DNA from: Stachybotrys elegans | Lineage: Eukaryota > Ascomycota > Sordariomycetes > Hypocreales > Stachybotryaceae | Length of the DNA: 64,000 nucleotides | NCBI GenBank assembly: GCA_020746835.1 | Contig: JAGPNK010000034.1 | Location: 62,001 to 126,000 of the forward strand | Reading direction: 5' to 3' | Shown: piece by piece, positions 1 to 10,902 of the stretch | How the letters are laid out: the number at the start of each line of letters is the position of its first letter | How positions within the stretch are numbered: position 1 is the first letter of the stretch | Notes under the pieces: generated by a model | Database searches by the model: none | What the model saw: only the letters and a program-made list of their open reading frames with translations | What the model was told of the DNA's origin: nothing | Translations under genes and position numbers: made by a program

Positions 1-3000
1 ATTAAGTAATGTATTAAAAGCTATAGTTATAATAGAAGCTAAGAGGTACTATATAATATATTAAAAGTTATAGTTATATATAGAAGCTATATACTAATAT
101 ATAATATAAAGGAGCTATAGAGAAAGCTAAGTGTATATAATATAGGGAATTTATTTAGTTAGTAATAGTATATAGAAATAGGTCTAAAGTAAGCCTAAAA
201 AGATAGTAAAAAAAAACAGTATAAGCCTTTTAAATCTCATACTTAAAAGGGTTAATATATACTATAAAAGAGCTTATAAACTTAAAGTGCCTTTTTAAAA
301 AACTATACTTTATTAAATATAGTAAATTATATATTTACTATAATAATAAATTTATAATTATAATTATTATAAATTATAATAAAAGATTTATTATAAAACT
401 CTAATATATTAATATTTATTAAATATAAATAAAGTAAGAATTTATAAAAGGCTTATTTAAAATAGAATATTTTAAAATAAACTTAATATTAATAAATAGA
501 TTTATAAAGCCTTTATTTAAATAAAAGTTTAAGTAGTTTTATATTTTATTAAACTATATAAATATATTATGTATAATTTATAAAAAGAAATAATAAAGTA
601 TAAAGTAAAGAGTATTATTATACTAAAGTATTTAAAAGTAAAATAAAAGTATATAAAGGTATAATAATATAATAAATAATAAACTACTTTTTATTATTTT
701 CTTTTTTCTTTTATTTTTACTCTATAGAATATTTTAAATACTTTTTAAATATAATAATTAAGCTAAACTATAGAAACTAAATAGCTATAAGGCTAATCTA
801 AAAAAGTTCTCTCTTTATAAAGTTTACTTTAGAAAGAATAAAGATATTTTAATATAAATATTCTAAAGGGCTAATATTAATATTAGGCTTAAAAATAGTA
901 AAGAGTATAAACTTAAGGACTAAAGAGAAAGTTATAAATATAAAGGCTTTAATAAATAGAAAAACTAAATTAGACTTAGTAATAAAGTAAATATATAGCT
1001 TAATATTATTATAAAGAGTAATAACTATCTTTTACTATAGTTAGTATACTATTTAATAATAAAATTAATAATAGAAATAATAAAGTATTTATTTCTAAAT
1101 TATTTTAAATAAAAGCCTAGATAAAATAATAAACTAAAGACTTAAAAAAGAAATAACTTAATATAGTAAGTTATAAATTAATTAATTTATATAGAATAAA
1201 ATATATTAATATAAATAATAATAGTTATTTAAAGAATAACTATAATAATAGCTAGTTTAAGGGTTTATAAATATATAATATAATAAATTATTTCTTTTAT
1301 AAGATAAGTTTTATAGAGTAAAAAAAAGAAATAAATACTAAAAGAAAGCTATTAATAAATTTATTAACTAAAAAGCTTATTAACTATATATTTAAAGTAT
1401 ATTACTATATAAAATAACTAAAATTAAAAGTACTTTATATTCTTTTATTTAAGAAGGAAGCTATAAAGGCTATTTATAAACTTTTACTATTATATATAGT
1501 AGCTATTTCTAAAGGTAGTAAAAGAAAGAATAAATAGTATTAGTAATAATAATAGTAATAAATAAATAGAAAAAGGCTTAAAATAAATAAATTAGTATTA
1601 AAAAAGAAATATTATTATTTCTTTAAAGGTATTAAGCCTAAAGAAAGATAGTAAAAAAGAAAAAGTTCTTTTTTAATAGTATTATTAGCTCTTAGAGTAT
1701 TATTTCTAGAGATAAATAGCTTAAAAAACTATAAAAAATTAAATTTTATTTCTATTTTAGTATTTATACTAAAAGGAGTTTACTATTATAACTACTATTA
1801 TTATTACTATAACTTTTTAAGAGATTATATTAGTATAATTTTAAAAAGCTAAGCCTTTTCTATTATTTATATAATAATAATAATAGTATAGCTAGAGTAA
1901 GTTTAAAATATAGTAATAATATAAATAAAAATAATAATAATAATAATACTATAAAAAGAAAAAAAGAAAGAAGGCTTTAAATTATAGTTTTATACTATTT
2001 AAAAATTAGCTAACTATACTATATACTTTTAAATAGCTATATATAAATAGATATATAATAGATTGTATAAATAAATATATTAATTATATAATATAATAAA
2101 TTACTACTTTAATAAAGTATAATACTTAGCTAATTAACTATAGAAAGTATAATATTTAAAAGCCCTTATAATAGCATTTTTATAATTATTTTAAAAGTAC
2201 TAAAGTAAAATAAAGTTATTAGTTTTATACTATATATAAAACACTATAGTTTTAAGTATATTAATTTATAAAATATTTAGTAATAGCTTTATAAATTAGA
2301 AAATATCCCCCCTAAGTATAAAGTAAAGGCTACTTAAAGAGGGGGAATAAAGGGACTATAAGTCTTTCCTTCCTTCTAGCTATACTAAGATTAAATAGGT
2401 AATATAAATGCCTAATTACCCATTATATAGTAGGTCTAACCCTTTTATAAATACACTTAATTATCTATATTTTAAAAACTATATTAAGGCTTTAACTATA
2501 TAGAAAATATCCCTTTAATAGCTATAGGGGCTATAGTTATAAATATAGTTATAAATAGACTAATAGTAATATAGTTAATAAAGTAAAAGTAATAGTAGGG
2601 TCTTTTATCTAGAGGATATATTAAAAATTATCTAGGCCTTATATAGTTTAAAATAATTAAAAGAGACTCTCTACCTTTCTTTACTAAAGTAGTATACTAG
2701 CTATCCCTATAATTCTAATAGTTTAGTATATATACTTTAGAATATAATTACTTAAATATTCTAATTCTCTATTTATTATAAACTAATAGAATTTAAAACC
2801 TTTATAAAGAATAGATAAACTCTAAGATATAGAGCTATTATATTCTTATAGCCTTTATATACTTAGCTAGTCTATTAGTCTTTTTTTTTCTCTTTAGTTT
2901 TAGAAAGGGTCTAGATCTAGACTTTTAAACTATTATTTAAAGAGCTTAAAAGCCCTAGTCTATTACTATTAATAATACTATTTCTTAGCCTTTTAGAATA

Positions 3001-3838
3001 GATAGACTTATTTAAGCTTAATTATTTATAGCCTTAGGTTATTTTTAAAGGCTTAAAATACCCCTAGTATTTTAGCTTCTAGTTAAATCTATAGTAAGTT
3101 ATTATATATAGTATTAATAAATATTAAATTTAATAATAATAGTATATATAGAAAGAAAAGAAAGAGAGAGGTAATAAAGAGAGTAAAGGCCTTTTTATAT
3201 ATATTTTCTTAAACTCTATTCTAGGGCTAGGCCTTATATAATTATATATTCCTAGCCTAATGTAGCTATAGTACTATTTATAGCTATAGCCATTATATGC
3301 CTAATAACTTTTGCCAGAATTATAGTATATATAGTATTCTAACCTTAGTATATTACTTTTATACCTTTAAGGCTAGCCTTATTAAAATATACTAAATAGG
3401 CTAATAAATAGTATATATATATATTAAGTTTACTAACTATAGGTCTCCCTAACTATATATACTTTTACTACTACTATTACTACTATAACTCTTTTATTAT
3501 TCTCTAGCTTTAGTTAATAAAAGATATTATTTAATAATCTCTTTATTATTTAATACTATTCTTTAGTTTTATAAATAGTAAGACTACTATTATTTATATA
3601 TATTATTATTTTTTTTCTATACTAGATATACTTACTATATTATAGATTAGGAAATATATAAAAAAATCCTAGATAGATAGATTTAAATATAAAATATACT
3701 TTATTTAAAGTACTTTAAAATATAAATATATTTTAGAATAGTAAGTTTACTATTATTATAAAAGGGCTAATAGAGCTATTTATATAGTTATACCTAATTA
3801 AAGTATTTATTAAGCTCTATTTATACTATTTACTCTGC
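1..3838. repeat. AT-rich RIP-type block (decayed repeats)
   Basis: The block is overwhelmingly A+T, packed with TA dinucleotides. I found no CpG in it and very few CpA, while the sequence right of about 3840 is near 50% GC with normal CpG. Loss of CpA and CpG with gain of TpA is the signature of repeat-induced point mutation in ascomycetes. No open reading frame of useful length survives on either strand. The block is therefore probably one or more dead transposons, but I cannot assign a family. The right edge is abrupt, within about 50 bp, and abuts a decayed caspase-like gene. Confidence 0.85.
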
Positions 3839-3849
3839 CTGTAGAATCA

Positions 3850-5250
3850 TACTCTTTCTTATAGGATCCTTGTCCTTGGAATATACGATTTCATCACGGA
3901 CATCTTTTAGATGACCAACGGAGGTGGGGACAGTTAATACTGGAGATGAGCATTGCCTTCTAACCAGACCTATGCCGGTCTATGCTAATAGTTGCTTGGC
4001 TGATCTCGATCAAAGGCTGAACCTCGCCGACTTAAGCATAACCGGGGGTTTTGTCTAGCTGAGTACCTCGGAGTCAAATGGATACTCATCACTAGTCTGG
4101 ACGCCTTGGGATGGCTGTAAAGGTAAAAATGTCCGTCTTCAGTCTCGAGCATTGACATAAGCCGGGGTTCTGACCGGTCAATTATTTCCCAAGATTATGT
4201 CGCGGTTTCCGTAGCGCATGGGTTCCGTTTGGGCCAGCGAACGTGAAAGAGTGAAGGCCGATACAACATCCCATTTGTGGCAGCCAAGGTCTCTTGTTTC
4301 GGAAAACTGTTGAGAAAGTCTGAGTGCTTCTTGTCGCTCTCTAGTTTCTTCGAGCAGGAGTTCCCAGGCGGTGTCGTGAGGACTTGCTGTGGATAGGATA
4401 GTATCCAGTGGGTTTACCAGCCACTGGTCTGGATGAATCTCAGAATCACGCAGTTCATCAATGCCGTCTGCGAGGGGTCTTGCTCTGCACGCCCATCCAG
4501 TAAATGTATATCAACACCTTCTGGGTTGCCAACGCACATGATACCGCCCGAGAAAAGCAATCCAGGACAACAGCTACGGACGCCTAATTAGCTGACAGCT
4601 GCTGCAGGAGCGTTTTGAGATAGGAACATGGAAAGGAGATATACAGATTTGGTTGACAACGTACACAACCAGCGCCATCTGGCCGTTGTATGATCGTGTG
4701 CCGTAGCCGGAGCAATGGATGTAGACAAAGTATCCTGGGCGGCATTACTCCCCAACATTATTAAGAGCTTCAACAGCATTGTCAAACGTAGGCCATGCTG
4801 CCGGTTCTTTCCGGGATGGTCAGAGGTAGGATCTAGAGCCGTTGTTGCGGTGAGGGCCAACCTGCTGCAATCTCTGTAACCTGGCGAACGCAGCCTTGAA
4901 GTCAGCGCTCTTTGACATACAATCAATCAAAACTGCCCAGTGTTTGAGGACGAAATTGGGCCTTCCCGCTATTGTGTTGAGCGAAGGATGTGGGCTGTTG
5001 AAATTGATATGGTGAAGGCAATGAGCTGAGACGTGGAATAGCTGAGGCACCATTCATGATCTCCTCCTGGCGACGCGATGTTCTGCGCCTCGCCACAAAA
5101 GTACGAGAAATCTGCACGGCGGATGTGACATACCTTTTCCGATTTCATGGTATGCCTTGCCAACAGCCTTGCCGGAGATGAGTGCTGACGCACAATAATA
5201 TCGACACCATGTGTCAGCTCCAGTAAGTACCTAACGCCAGCTACCAACGC
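3850..5250 (-). pseudogene. Caspase-like (peptidase C14 type) relic
   Basis: On the minus strand, stretches in at least three different frames line up in the order of a fungal caspase-like domain. They are KHWAVLI near 4960, LTATTALDPTSD near 4840, WPTFDNAVEALN near 4780, YFVYIHCSGYGTR near 4720, and a VLDC-FSG segment near 4560 that is intact only across a frameshift. In the family the histidine of the SGHG motif and the cysteine of the DCC-FSG motif are the catalytic pair. Here the histidine is replaced by tyrosine (SGYG) and the cysteine region is frameshifted. Multiple frame changes and stops rule out function. Such domains are frequent in fungal NLR-like and regulated cell-death proteins, which fits the neighbouring HET and TPR relics. 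Homology is recognised from memory of the motif; the exact family is uncertain. Confidence 0.6.
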
Positions 5251-5679
5251 CGTTAGGCAGGCTCACAATCGCTCAGAAACTATTGTCAGTGGTTAGAAAC
5301 CAGTTCAACCATGCCCTGTAGTTCATGAGGCAGCTCCAACAATCCATAGGAGACTAAATATCTCATCCATCTCACATCAACACACTTCGCCACCCACATC
5401 GTCGCTCAGATCACCTGAAACAGTAAGATGGAAACAATCGGCTTTTGTATTTCTCCTTGCGCCCCTTTTCCAGCTCGGCGACCACACCAGTGACCGGCCA
5501 CACTGAGACCGAGCGTATATGGTTACCCTTCTCGGCGAGATGGACGGTTTTGTTTGTAGAACTTGTTAAATATGATACATGTGATTTACAAACAGAATTA
5601 GTATCTACGTTTTTATGTCTTTATAAGAATCATTTCCGCAACACACTTTGAAGGAGCTACTCGGCAAGCCGGGAGATGG
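5251..5679. other. Intergenic, no gene seen
   Basis: This spacer separates two divergently oriented relics, the caspase-like gene on the left and the TPR-type gene on the right. It contains short open frames without recognisable features. I see no clear promoter element. Confidence 0.4.
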
Positions 5680-6602
5680 TTGGCGATGGATAACCATCAG
5701 CAGCGGGCCCGACGCTCCGGAATCCTCAGCACATTGATGAGCAGGCCTTCTAGCGGAGAGTTTCAGCCACCAGATGCCAATACGGGCTTGATTGCGGCAC
5801 TTGTTAGAGTCGTTGATAATACCCAGACGATGAGGACCTTGATCTTTGAGTCCCTACGGGGTATTGTGGCATGTCCTTCGGCCCATCGAGGCCATTACCG
5901 AATTTCCAACTTGAACAACCTCACCGCATCTCTCCTAAGGCACTTTGAGCGCATTGGGTCTGTGGAGGATATCAACCGTGCAATAGAAATGGTCGACTAG
6001 GAGCTATCTCCGGATGAAACCGTTACTCGACATTCCTTGGTAACAACCCCGGCGAACGACCCCGTCAGTTATGCAACCTAGGTGAATGATTCGACCATAC
6101 AAGGTTGACAGAAGATACTCTCCGCTCAGTTGAGTTCATCAATATGGCCGCAGAAGCAACACCTCCAGATCATTCTCAGCGACCAATGCGCCTAATGAGC
6201 CTCGGGCATTCGTTCAAGCGAGGGTTCAGTTGGGCCCGAATAACAACGGATATTGACCGGGCCTTTGACTTCCACATTATGGTCCTCGCTCAGGTTCCTT
6301 CTGACAGCCCTCTCCAGGGTAGCTTGTTAAGGGGCGTTGGCTCCTTTATGAAAAGGTTCGCAAGAACTGGAGATGGTGACCTAGATCAGGCTCTTTCCAG
6401 GACTTTGGTAGACGATGACATGAACCAGGCTTTTTCCAGATTTCATGAGGCTTCCTTATCCATCAATGCAGATTCACCCATCTGTATACGCTTAGCTCAA
6501 GGGGCAGTTTTTCTTCTAGCCCAACGGGGTGACCGGAAGAAATCGAGCAAGATTCAAAAATTCGCCATTGATCTTCTGACCAATTGTCATCTATTGATCT
6601 GA
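5680..6602 (+). pseudogene. TPR-repeat protein of CHAT/NLR type, broken
   Basis: Two open stretches (5680-6000 and about 6105-6602) carry degenerate repeats of the kind LLRHFERIGSVEDINRAIE, TTDIDRAF and GDLDQALSR. These resemble the tandem TPRs with an 'ERTG..EDLDRAV' pattern that precede CHAT domains in large fungal proteins. A TAG stop after MVD at 5998-6000 and a frame change before 6105 break the gene. The repeat array also stops at a copy of a dispersed 112-bp repeat (6572-6682), and no CHAT domain follows. I infer a truncated relic of a much longer gene. Family assignment rests on the repeat pattern alone. Confidence 0.55.
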
Positions 6603-6682
6603 TATCGCCTTTATCGTCAGAGGGAGCCTTCTCGAAGTCGCTGGTCTGTATCCCATTGGGGCACACAAACGGGAAATCCCAT
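6572..6682 (-). repeat. Dispersed ~112-bp repeat, copy A
   Basis: This is one of three copies in the window, the others being at 8478-8590 and 16508-16620. It differs from copy C at 12 of about 111 positions, and all but one difference are transitions. On the minus strand it keeps an open frame with WDFPFVCPNGIQTSDF followed by DIRSIDDNW. It lies at the 3' limit of the TPR relic. Confidence 0.85.
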
Positions 6683-8462
6683 ATGGGTAGAGGAAGAAGG
6701 TCACTAGGCGCTGCTGAGCCGGTAGAAGATCCCGAGATGCAGACTGGGGTTTGACGATTTACTTTTGGGTTCCATACGTCCACCTCAGTCAACACAGTAG
6801 GTCCTCATACGAGCGATGATAGGAAATAGTAACGATATTTTGATCGTCTTTATCCAGGTCACTGAATAACAATTGTGTCCTGCCATTCCCGAACTGGAAT
6901 CTTCTTCAGGAGATCCTGATTGCCAGAGCACCTATCCAACGAACCCTTGGGAATAGTAAGAAATAGCGTCCCTATTCTCTCCCAACACTCCTCTTCTACT
7001 CCTTCTACCCTGCGCAGCGTGAGGAATCTTGCACCTCCGTGACCCACGTGCTCTCTCCCCGGGTACCGACAGGCAAACATCAACACGCTGACAATCTCCC
7101 GGGCTTCATGTTTCGCTGTCCACTCATCCTCCTTCATCTTGACACTCAAATAGATGCAGGACAGTCGTCCGGCGATGCGATACCATTTCTGATCCCAGTC
7201 GAAACTCTGGGCTTGTTCTTGAGCTCGCCCTTCTCTGCCAGCAATACGAACCCATCTCCACTCCTTGTCTGTTTCTTTGCGGGTAAAGTCTCCCAGAACT
7301 AAGGGATTATGGAGGCCTATTAAGGTCCGCTTCCCCTGTTCCAGACGATGGGCGGAGAAGGTATCTCGAAGTCTGATAGCGTCTCCGCGCTGGCCCGGGG
7401 AGAATAGAAATGTGTCTGCGGCCCAGAGCAGTCGCTTTCGCTCCCTGTCATGTTGCTGAGCGCGAAGCTTAATAATGTCCGCCATTTGTGCCCAATGCTC
7501 GTTGTTCGGCAGCGCACACCAGGATACCGCTGCGTCCATCCACCCAGCCCATGACCATGACGGCAGGTGCGTCCTACGGCGGCAGGACTCGGAGACGAAG
7601 GTACTGTGCTGGCCAGTACGGTGGTGCCATGCGCTGACCGTAAGTGCAAATGTTATCTGAGTGCCGGAATGGATGCCGGCTATCTTGTGCAGCCACAGTG
7701 GGAGACCGTAAAGGATATACAGTTCCGATGAGCGCTTATACATCCCCGTAATCCCCATAAAAGCCAGAAGGGCGTCCGACTCATGGGTGAGTCTGCGTTT
7801 GGAGTATGCTCGGATATGTTCGTTTAGCCCTCTCAGTTGAGAACGGATGTTTGCTTCGCGGTAGACTGGGAATCCGTATTTAATTCGGTAGTCCTCGTCG
7901 GGAACTCCTGGCCGGTCACTCAAGGAGTTACCGCTGCAGGCGTCACCCATAAAAATACCCGAAATCATACAGTCTGCCATAACTCCCTCGTCGTCATCCT
8001 CTTTGTCCTCGACCAACGAATGATGGAGAAGGGGAATAACCATGCTCTCTTGGGCTGCCATGTTTCGACACTCCCAGTAAATCTGATGTTGGGTAAATAC
8101 CAGCCGGCAGTTCGAAAGAACACCTTCTTGGTAGGTCCAACCCCGGGTCCAGTAATCAGATGCAAGAATGTCGTAGCGGGCGTCCGGGAGAGACGAGAGG
8201 AGAGTGTTTCCGCTGTCGAGAGTGTATTTTGGTTGCGGAGTACGCGGGGTTGAACAAATGCCCGGAAGACCGTGTCCCGCCCCTGAGCCTGCAGAAGCTA
8301 CTATGGTGAGTTCTGCTTCTTCATAGATGGTCGCCATCCTTGAAATCAGGTACGTCTTCTCGCCGATGTCAGACTGATTGATACACAGTCTATCGATCCA
8401 AATATACCTCAGTCCCATCTCCTTGGTCACTGCGATGGCGTCTCGCACTGCCTGCATCCTTT

Positions 8463-8477
8463 GTGCCCCATACATAA
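8463..8477. repeat. 15-bp direct repeat, left copy
   Basis: The sequence gtgccccatacataa is identical to 9376-9390. It is part of the HET codons for YVWGT on the minus strand and borders the foreign segment. A target-site duplication is the simplest reading, although 15 bp is long for most fungal elements. Confidence 0.75.
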
Positions 8478-8590
8478 TGTGGGATTTCCTATTCGTGTGC
8501 CTCAATGGGATACAGACCAATGACTTCAAGAAGGCCCCCTCTGACAATAAAGACAATATCAAATCAATAGATAACAATTGGTTAGAAAAT
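8478..8590 (+). repeat. Dispersed ~112-bp repeat, copy B
   Basis: It starts directly at the left 15-bp repeat. It is about 90% identical to copy C (11 differences in 113 bp, ten of them transitions). The plus strand keeps MWDFLFVCLNGIQTNDF and IKSIDNNWLEN in one frame. On the opposite strand the same bases are read through as part of the disrupted HET open frame. Confidence 0.85.
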
Positions 8591-9036
8591 TCAATTGAGA
8601 AAAGCTTATGGCTGCAGCGGATGTCAAAGTTTTCCAGCCACATACCGCAATTGCCTAGAAGATACCGCCGTGGCGTCAGGCGCGGAAAGGCTTCTGCGAT
8701 ATAGCTTCGGCAAGTGATGCAGTCAGGCAAGACAGCTTGTTCCAGGGGGCTTGATCAAGGCCACAATAATGCGATATCAAGGTTTTCAATGACTACAAAA
8801 TGGCTCCCGGTGACTCAATCTGCCGCTGGCTTCATGGCTTCAGCAGGTGACTAGATCAAAGTTGCTACTACAAGAGAAAACTTTATCAAGAGTCATCAGG
8901 TTTCCTGCCTAGCAATCTATTGGGGCTTTAATATCTATAAGATACACTCTCTACCCTCTAGAACAGAACAATCTCATCATCAACCTCTATCGCTTTCTCA
9001 CATCTCAACCACATCTACCTAGCCAGAACAAAGCAG

Positions 9037-9037
<1 letters not shown>

Positions 9038-9092
<55 letters not shown>
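9038..9092 (+). repeat. (CA)n microsatellite, about 27 units
   Basis: An uninterrupted CA tract lies just upstream of an ATG at 9102, inside the 898-bp insertion. Perfect repetition over 55 bp suggests a young, length-variable locus. Confidence 0.95.
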
Positions 9093-9094
<2 letters not shown>

Positions 9095-9101
9095 CTACAA
9101 A

Positions 9102-9375
9102 ATGGCCCACTCTGCTACCAAGGTATAAAGACCCTAGTCTAGACTAACCAACACATCACTAACTTCTACTAAAAGAAGCCAGCCTCAGCCATTACCTACT
9201 TAAAATAGCAGAAAAGAGAGTTAAGGGAGGTAATTAAGGCTTATCTAGAGCTAAAAAATCAAGAAATCAAGGATCAGGCTGAAAAAGATCTTATAGAAAT
9301 ACAAGATCTAAAAAGAGAGCTTTAAAGCAAAAAGAAGCTATCTAGCAAGAAGGCTAGAAAGCTTGCAAAGCTACC
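9102..9375 (+). pseudogene. Short coiled-coil coding relic inside the insertion
   Basis: ATGGCCCACTCTGCTACCAAG (MAHSATK) is followed by GTATAA, a plausible splice donor, and later by TAAAAG before KPASAITYL. The frame then continues as Lys/Glu-rich helix-forming sequence such as QKRELREVIKAYLELKNQE and QAEKDLIEIQDLKREL. It is interrupted by TAG where CAG would fit and TAA where CAA would fit, both changes a C-to-T transition would make. The frame ends at the right 15-bp repeat. A promoter-like TATAAGA sits near 8937. I do not recognise the protein; it is probably an element-encoded coiled-coil piece. Confidence 0.4.
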
Positions 9376-9390
9376 GTGCCCCATACATAA
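9376..9390. repeat. 15-bp direct repeat, right copy
   Basis: It is identical to 8463-8477 and marks the right border of the insertion. The HET coding sequence for KHAALIYVWGT runs through it on the minus strand. Confidence 0.75.
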
Positions 9391-10138
9391 ATCAGAGCGG
9401 CATGCTTGGTTCCCCAAGGCTGTGGTTCCATCTTGGGAGGAGCCGTGATACAGTCCATCAATCAAAAGCCCGTTTGATGGGTTCGCGATTGTCCTGCTTC
9501 CCACAAACACTGCTGTGGCATCTGTTGCAAATAGCAAGCATTCCCTCGCCAGACGAAGGGCCGCCTCCCCAATCAACTCGTTAGCACAGGCTAGAACGGC
9601 GTCATGTGGAGTCCATTCCTCATCCGCCTGCTGTCGGTATATCACTCCCGCCAGAGGAATGTCCTTCACCATTGCTCCCCATGACCGGTGGGAGGAAGCA
9701 TCTCTGGGAAAACAGCCATAAAAATTGTATCTATCAAATCCTTCCAGTCCGGGCTGTTCCGTAAGAGATCGGCCCGCCACATCCAACTCTCGCTGCTAGG
9801 AAATGCAAGGGTCGGTACATCCTCCTCGACCTGAAGAACGTGCATAACGGGCAACCCGACTCTTGGGAGATTCGGTTATCGAATCGGTAGACGTACAGTG
9901 CGTCATTGTAAAAATATGTACTATTGGTGTTCCTTTCTAGATTATCTGGACGATTGAGCTTGCCATTTGCAGCATTATGGGACCACTGTGAGGCCTTCTT
10001 GAAAAGAGCATCGAGGTCGAGGTTTTGACATGTCTCACACAGGGGCGAGGCCAGGTCAAGTTTTTGACTAGTGGTAGGGCGCGGCGGTGTGTGTGCAACC
10101 TCAGCGTCTCTTACGAGAAGTGAATGCGAGGAAGTCAT

Positions 10139-10902
10139 AACGCTCTGCTGAGGAAGCTCAGAGGGTGTTGTAAGGTAAAAAAGCAAGGCGTTGCTTAATG
10201 AAACCTCTCGCGAATCTTTGATAGGCGGGGATTGAAGGCAGTTAAGGACTAAATCAGCATTGAGAAGCGGTGTCAAGAGGGTAAGCTGCAGCCCTCCTTC
10301 TATGTAAATCCATTGGGGAACTGGGGGCCAGGCGTGCCTGATGCCATCGCGACCGCCGAGCGCTGCGCAGCGCGCAGATTGAAGGAGTTGTGGTGCAATT
10401 GTTAGGCGAATGTACGTGGATCAGGGCCACTTCCTTAACAGCAGAATGTCAAGAAAGTGTGATTACAAGGGAAGGTGGCAAATATCGTGACACTTCTTGG
10501 TATAGTTGACTCTAGGGTAGTTTGATTTCATCGTTAGAACAAGGAAATCGAGCATCACGGGCAGATAACCCGGATACTCTACGGCGATAACATCATCATT
10601 GTCACACTTGAGTTTGAACAGGCATGCTCAAACGAAAAAGCCAAGATCAGTCTCCTGGCTGTAATGGTGGTGTAAGCTGACACGGCCTGCAGGCGAATGG
10701 CAAGACAGACTGGCAAGGCAGACTGGAAGCTGCATCTTGAATGTAAGCGTGTGTGATAGGTCAATAAGGCATTTCATCATCCAGGCAGCAGCCCCATCCT
10801 ACCATTTTTACCTCTGATCCTTCCAGCCCCTCATCTGTTCATCTCGAATTCCACCACGTCTACGAAATCCCGGTCAAGCGCGAGTGGGCGCGCGCAATCA
10901 GC
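10139..10902. other. Intergenic between HET relic and STAND-type gene
   Basis: This is the divergent spacer between the HET gene (minus) and the STAND-type gene (plus). An open frame continues from the HET gene up to 10276 but lacks family features. No repeat or strong promoter element was identified. Confidence 0.4.

Larger units (their letters stand above)
8478..9375 (+). mobile_element. 898-bp insertion in the HET gene
   Basis: The segment interrupts a HET gene exactly between its first and second conserved motifs and is bordered by 15-bp direct repeats. Its left end is copy B of the dispersed 112-bp repeat. Its right part holds a promoter-like leader, a (CA)27 tract and a short decayed coiled-coil frame on the plus strand. 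The terminal bases (TGTGGGATTT on the left, AAAGCTACC on the right) do not form an obvious inverted repeat, and no transposase or reverse transcriptase is present. It may be a non-autonomous or internally deleted element of unknown class. Confidence 0.6.
6859..10138 (-). pseudogene. HET-domain protein split by an insertion
   Basis: The 5' part (10138 down to 9391) encodes a typical leader of long HET proteins: PLCETCQNLDLDALF, then YRFDNRISQESGCPLCTFF, then FPSSESWMWRADLL, ending with HAALIYVWGT, the first HET motif. The 3' part (8477 down to 6859) resumes with VRDAIAVTKEMGLRYIWIDR, LCINQSDIGEK and TRGWTYQEGVLS, the later HET motifs, and runs to a normal stop. Between them lies a foreign segment (8478-9375) flanked by 15-bp direct repeats. 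Frameshifts also occur near 9850 and 9700, and the frames do not join cleanly across the insertion. HET proteins trigger incompatibility and cell death after hyphal fusion. This allele cannot make the full protein, although the open 3' half could still be translated from a cryptic start at 8730. Confidence 0.8.

Noticed and set aside
8378..8704. 108-codon plus-strand frame through repeat copy B as a host gene
   Set aside because: Only about 38 residues are shared with the other repeat copies; the rest is antisense of the HET gene or element flank.
9038..9092. CA tract as a CRISPR-like or structured repeat
   Set aside because: Pure dinucleotide repetition without spacers; it is an ordinary microsatellite.
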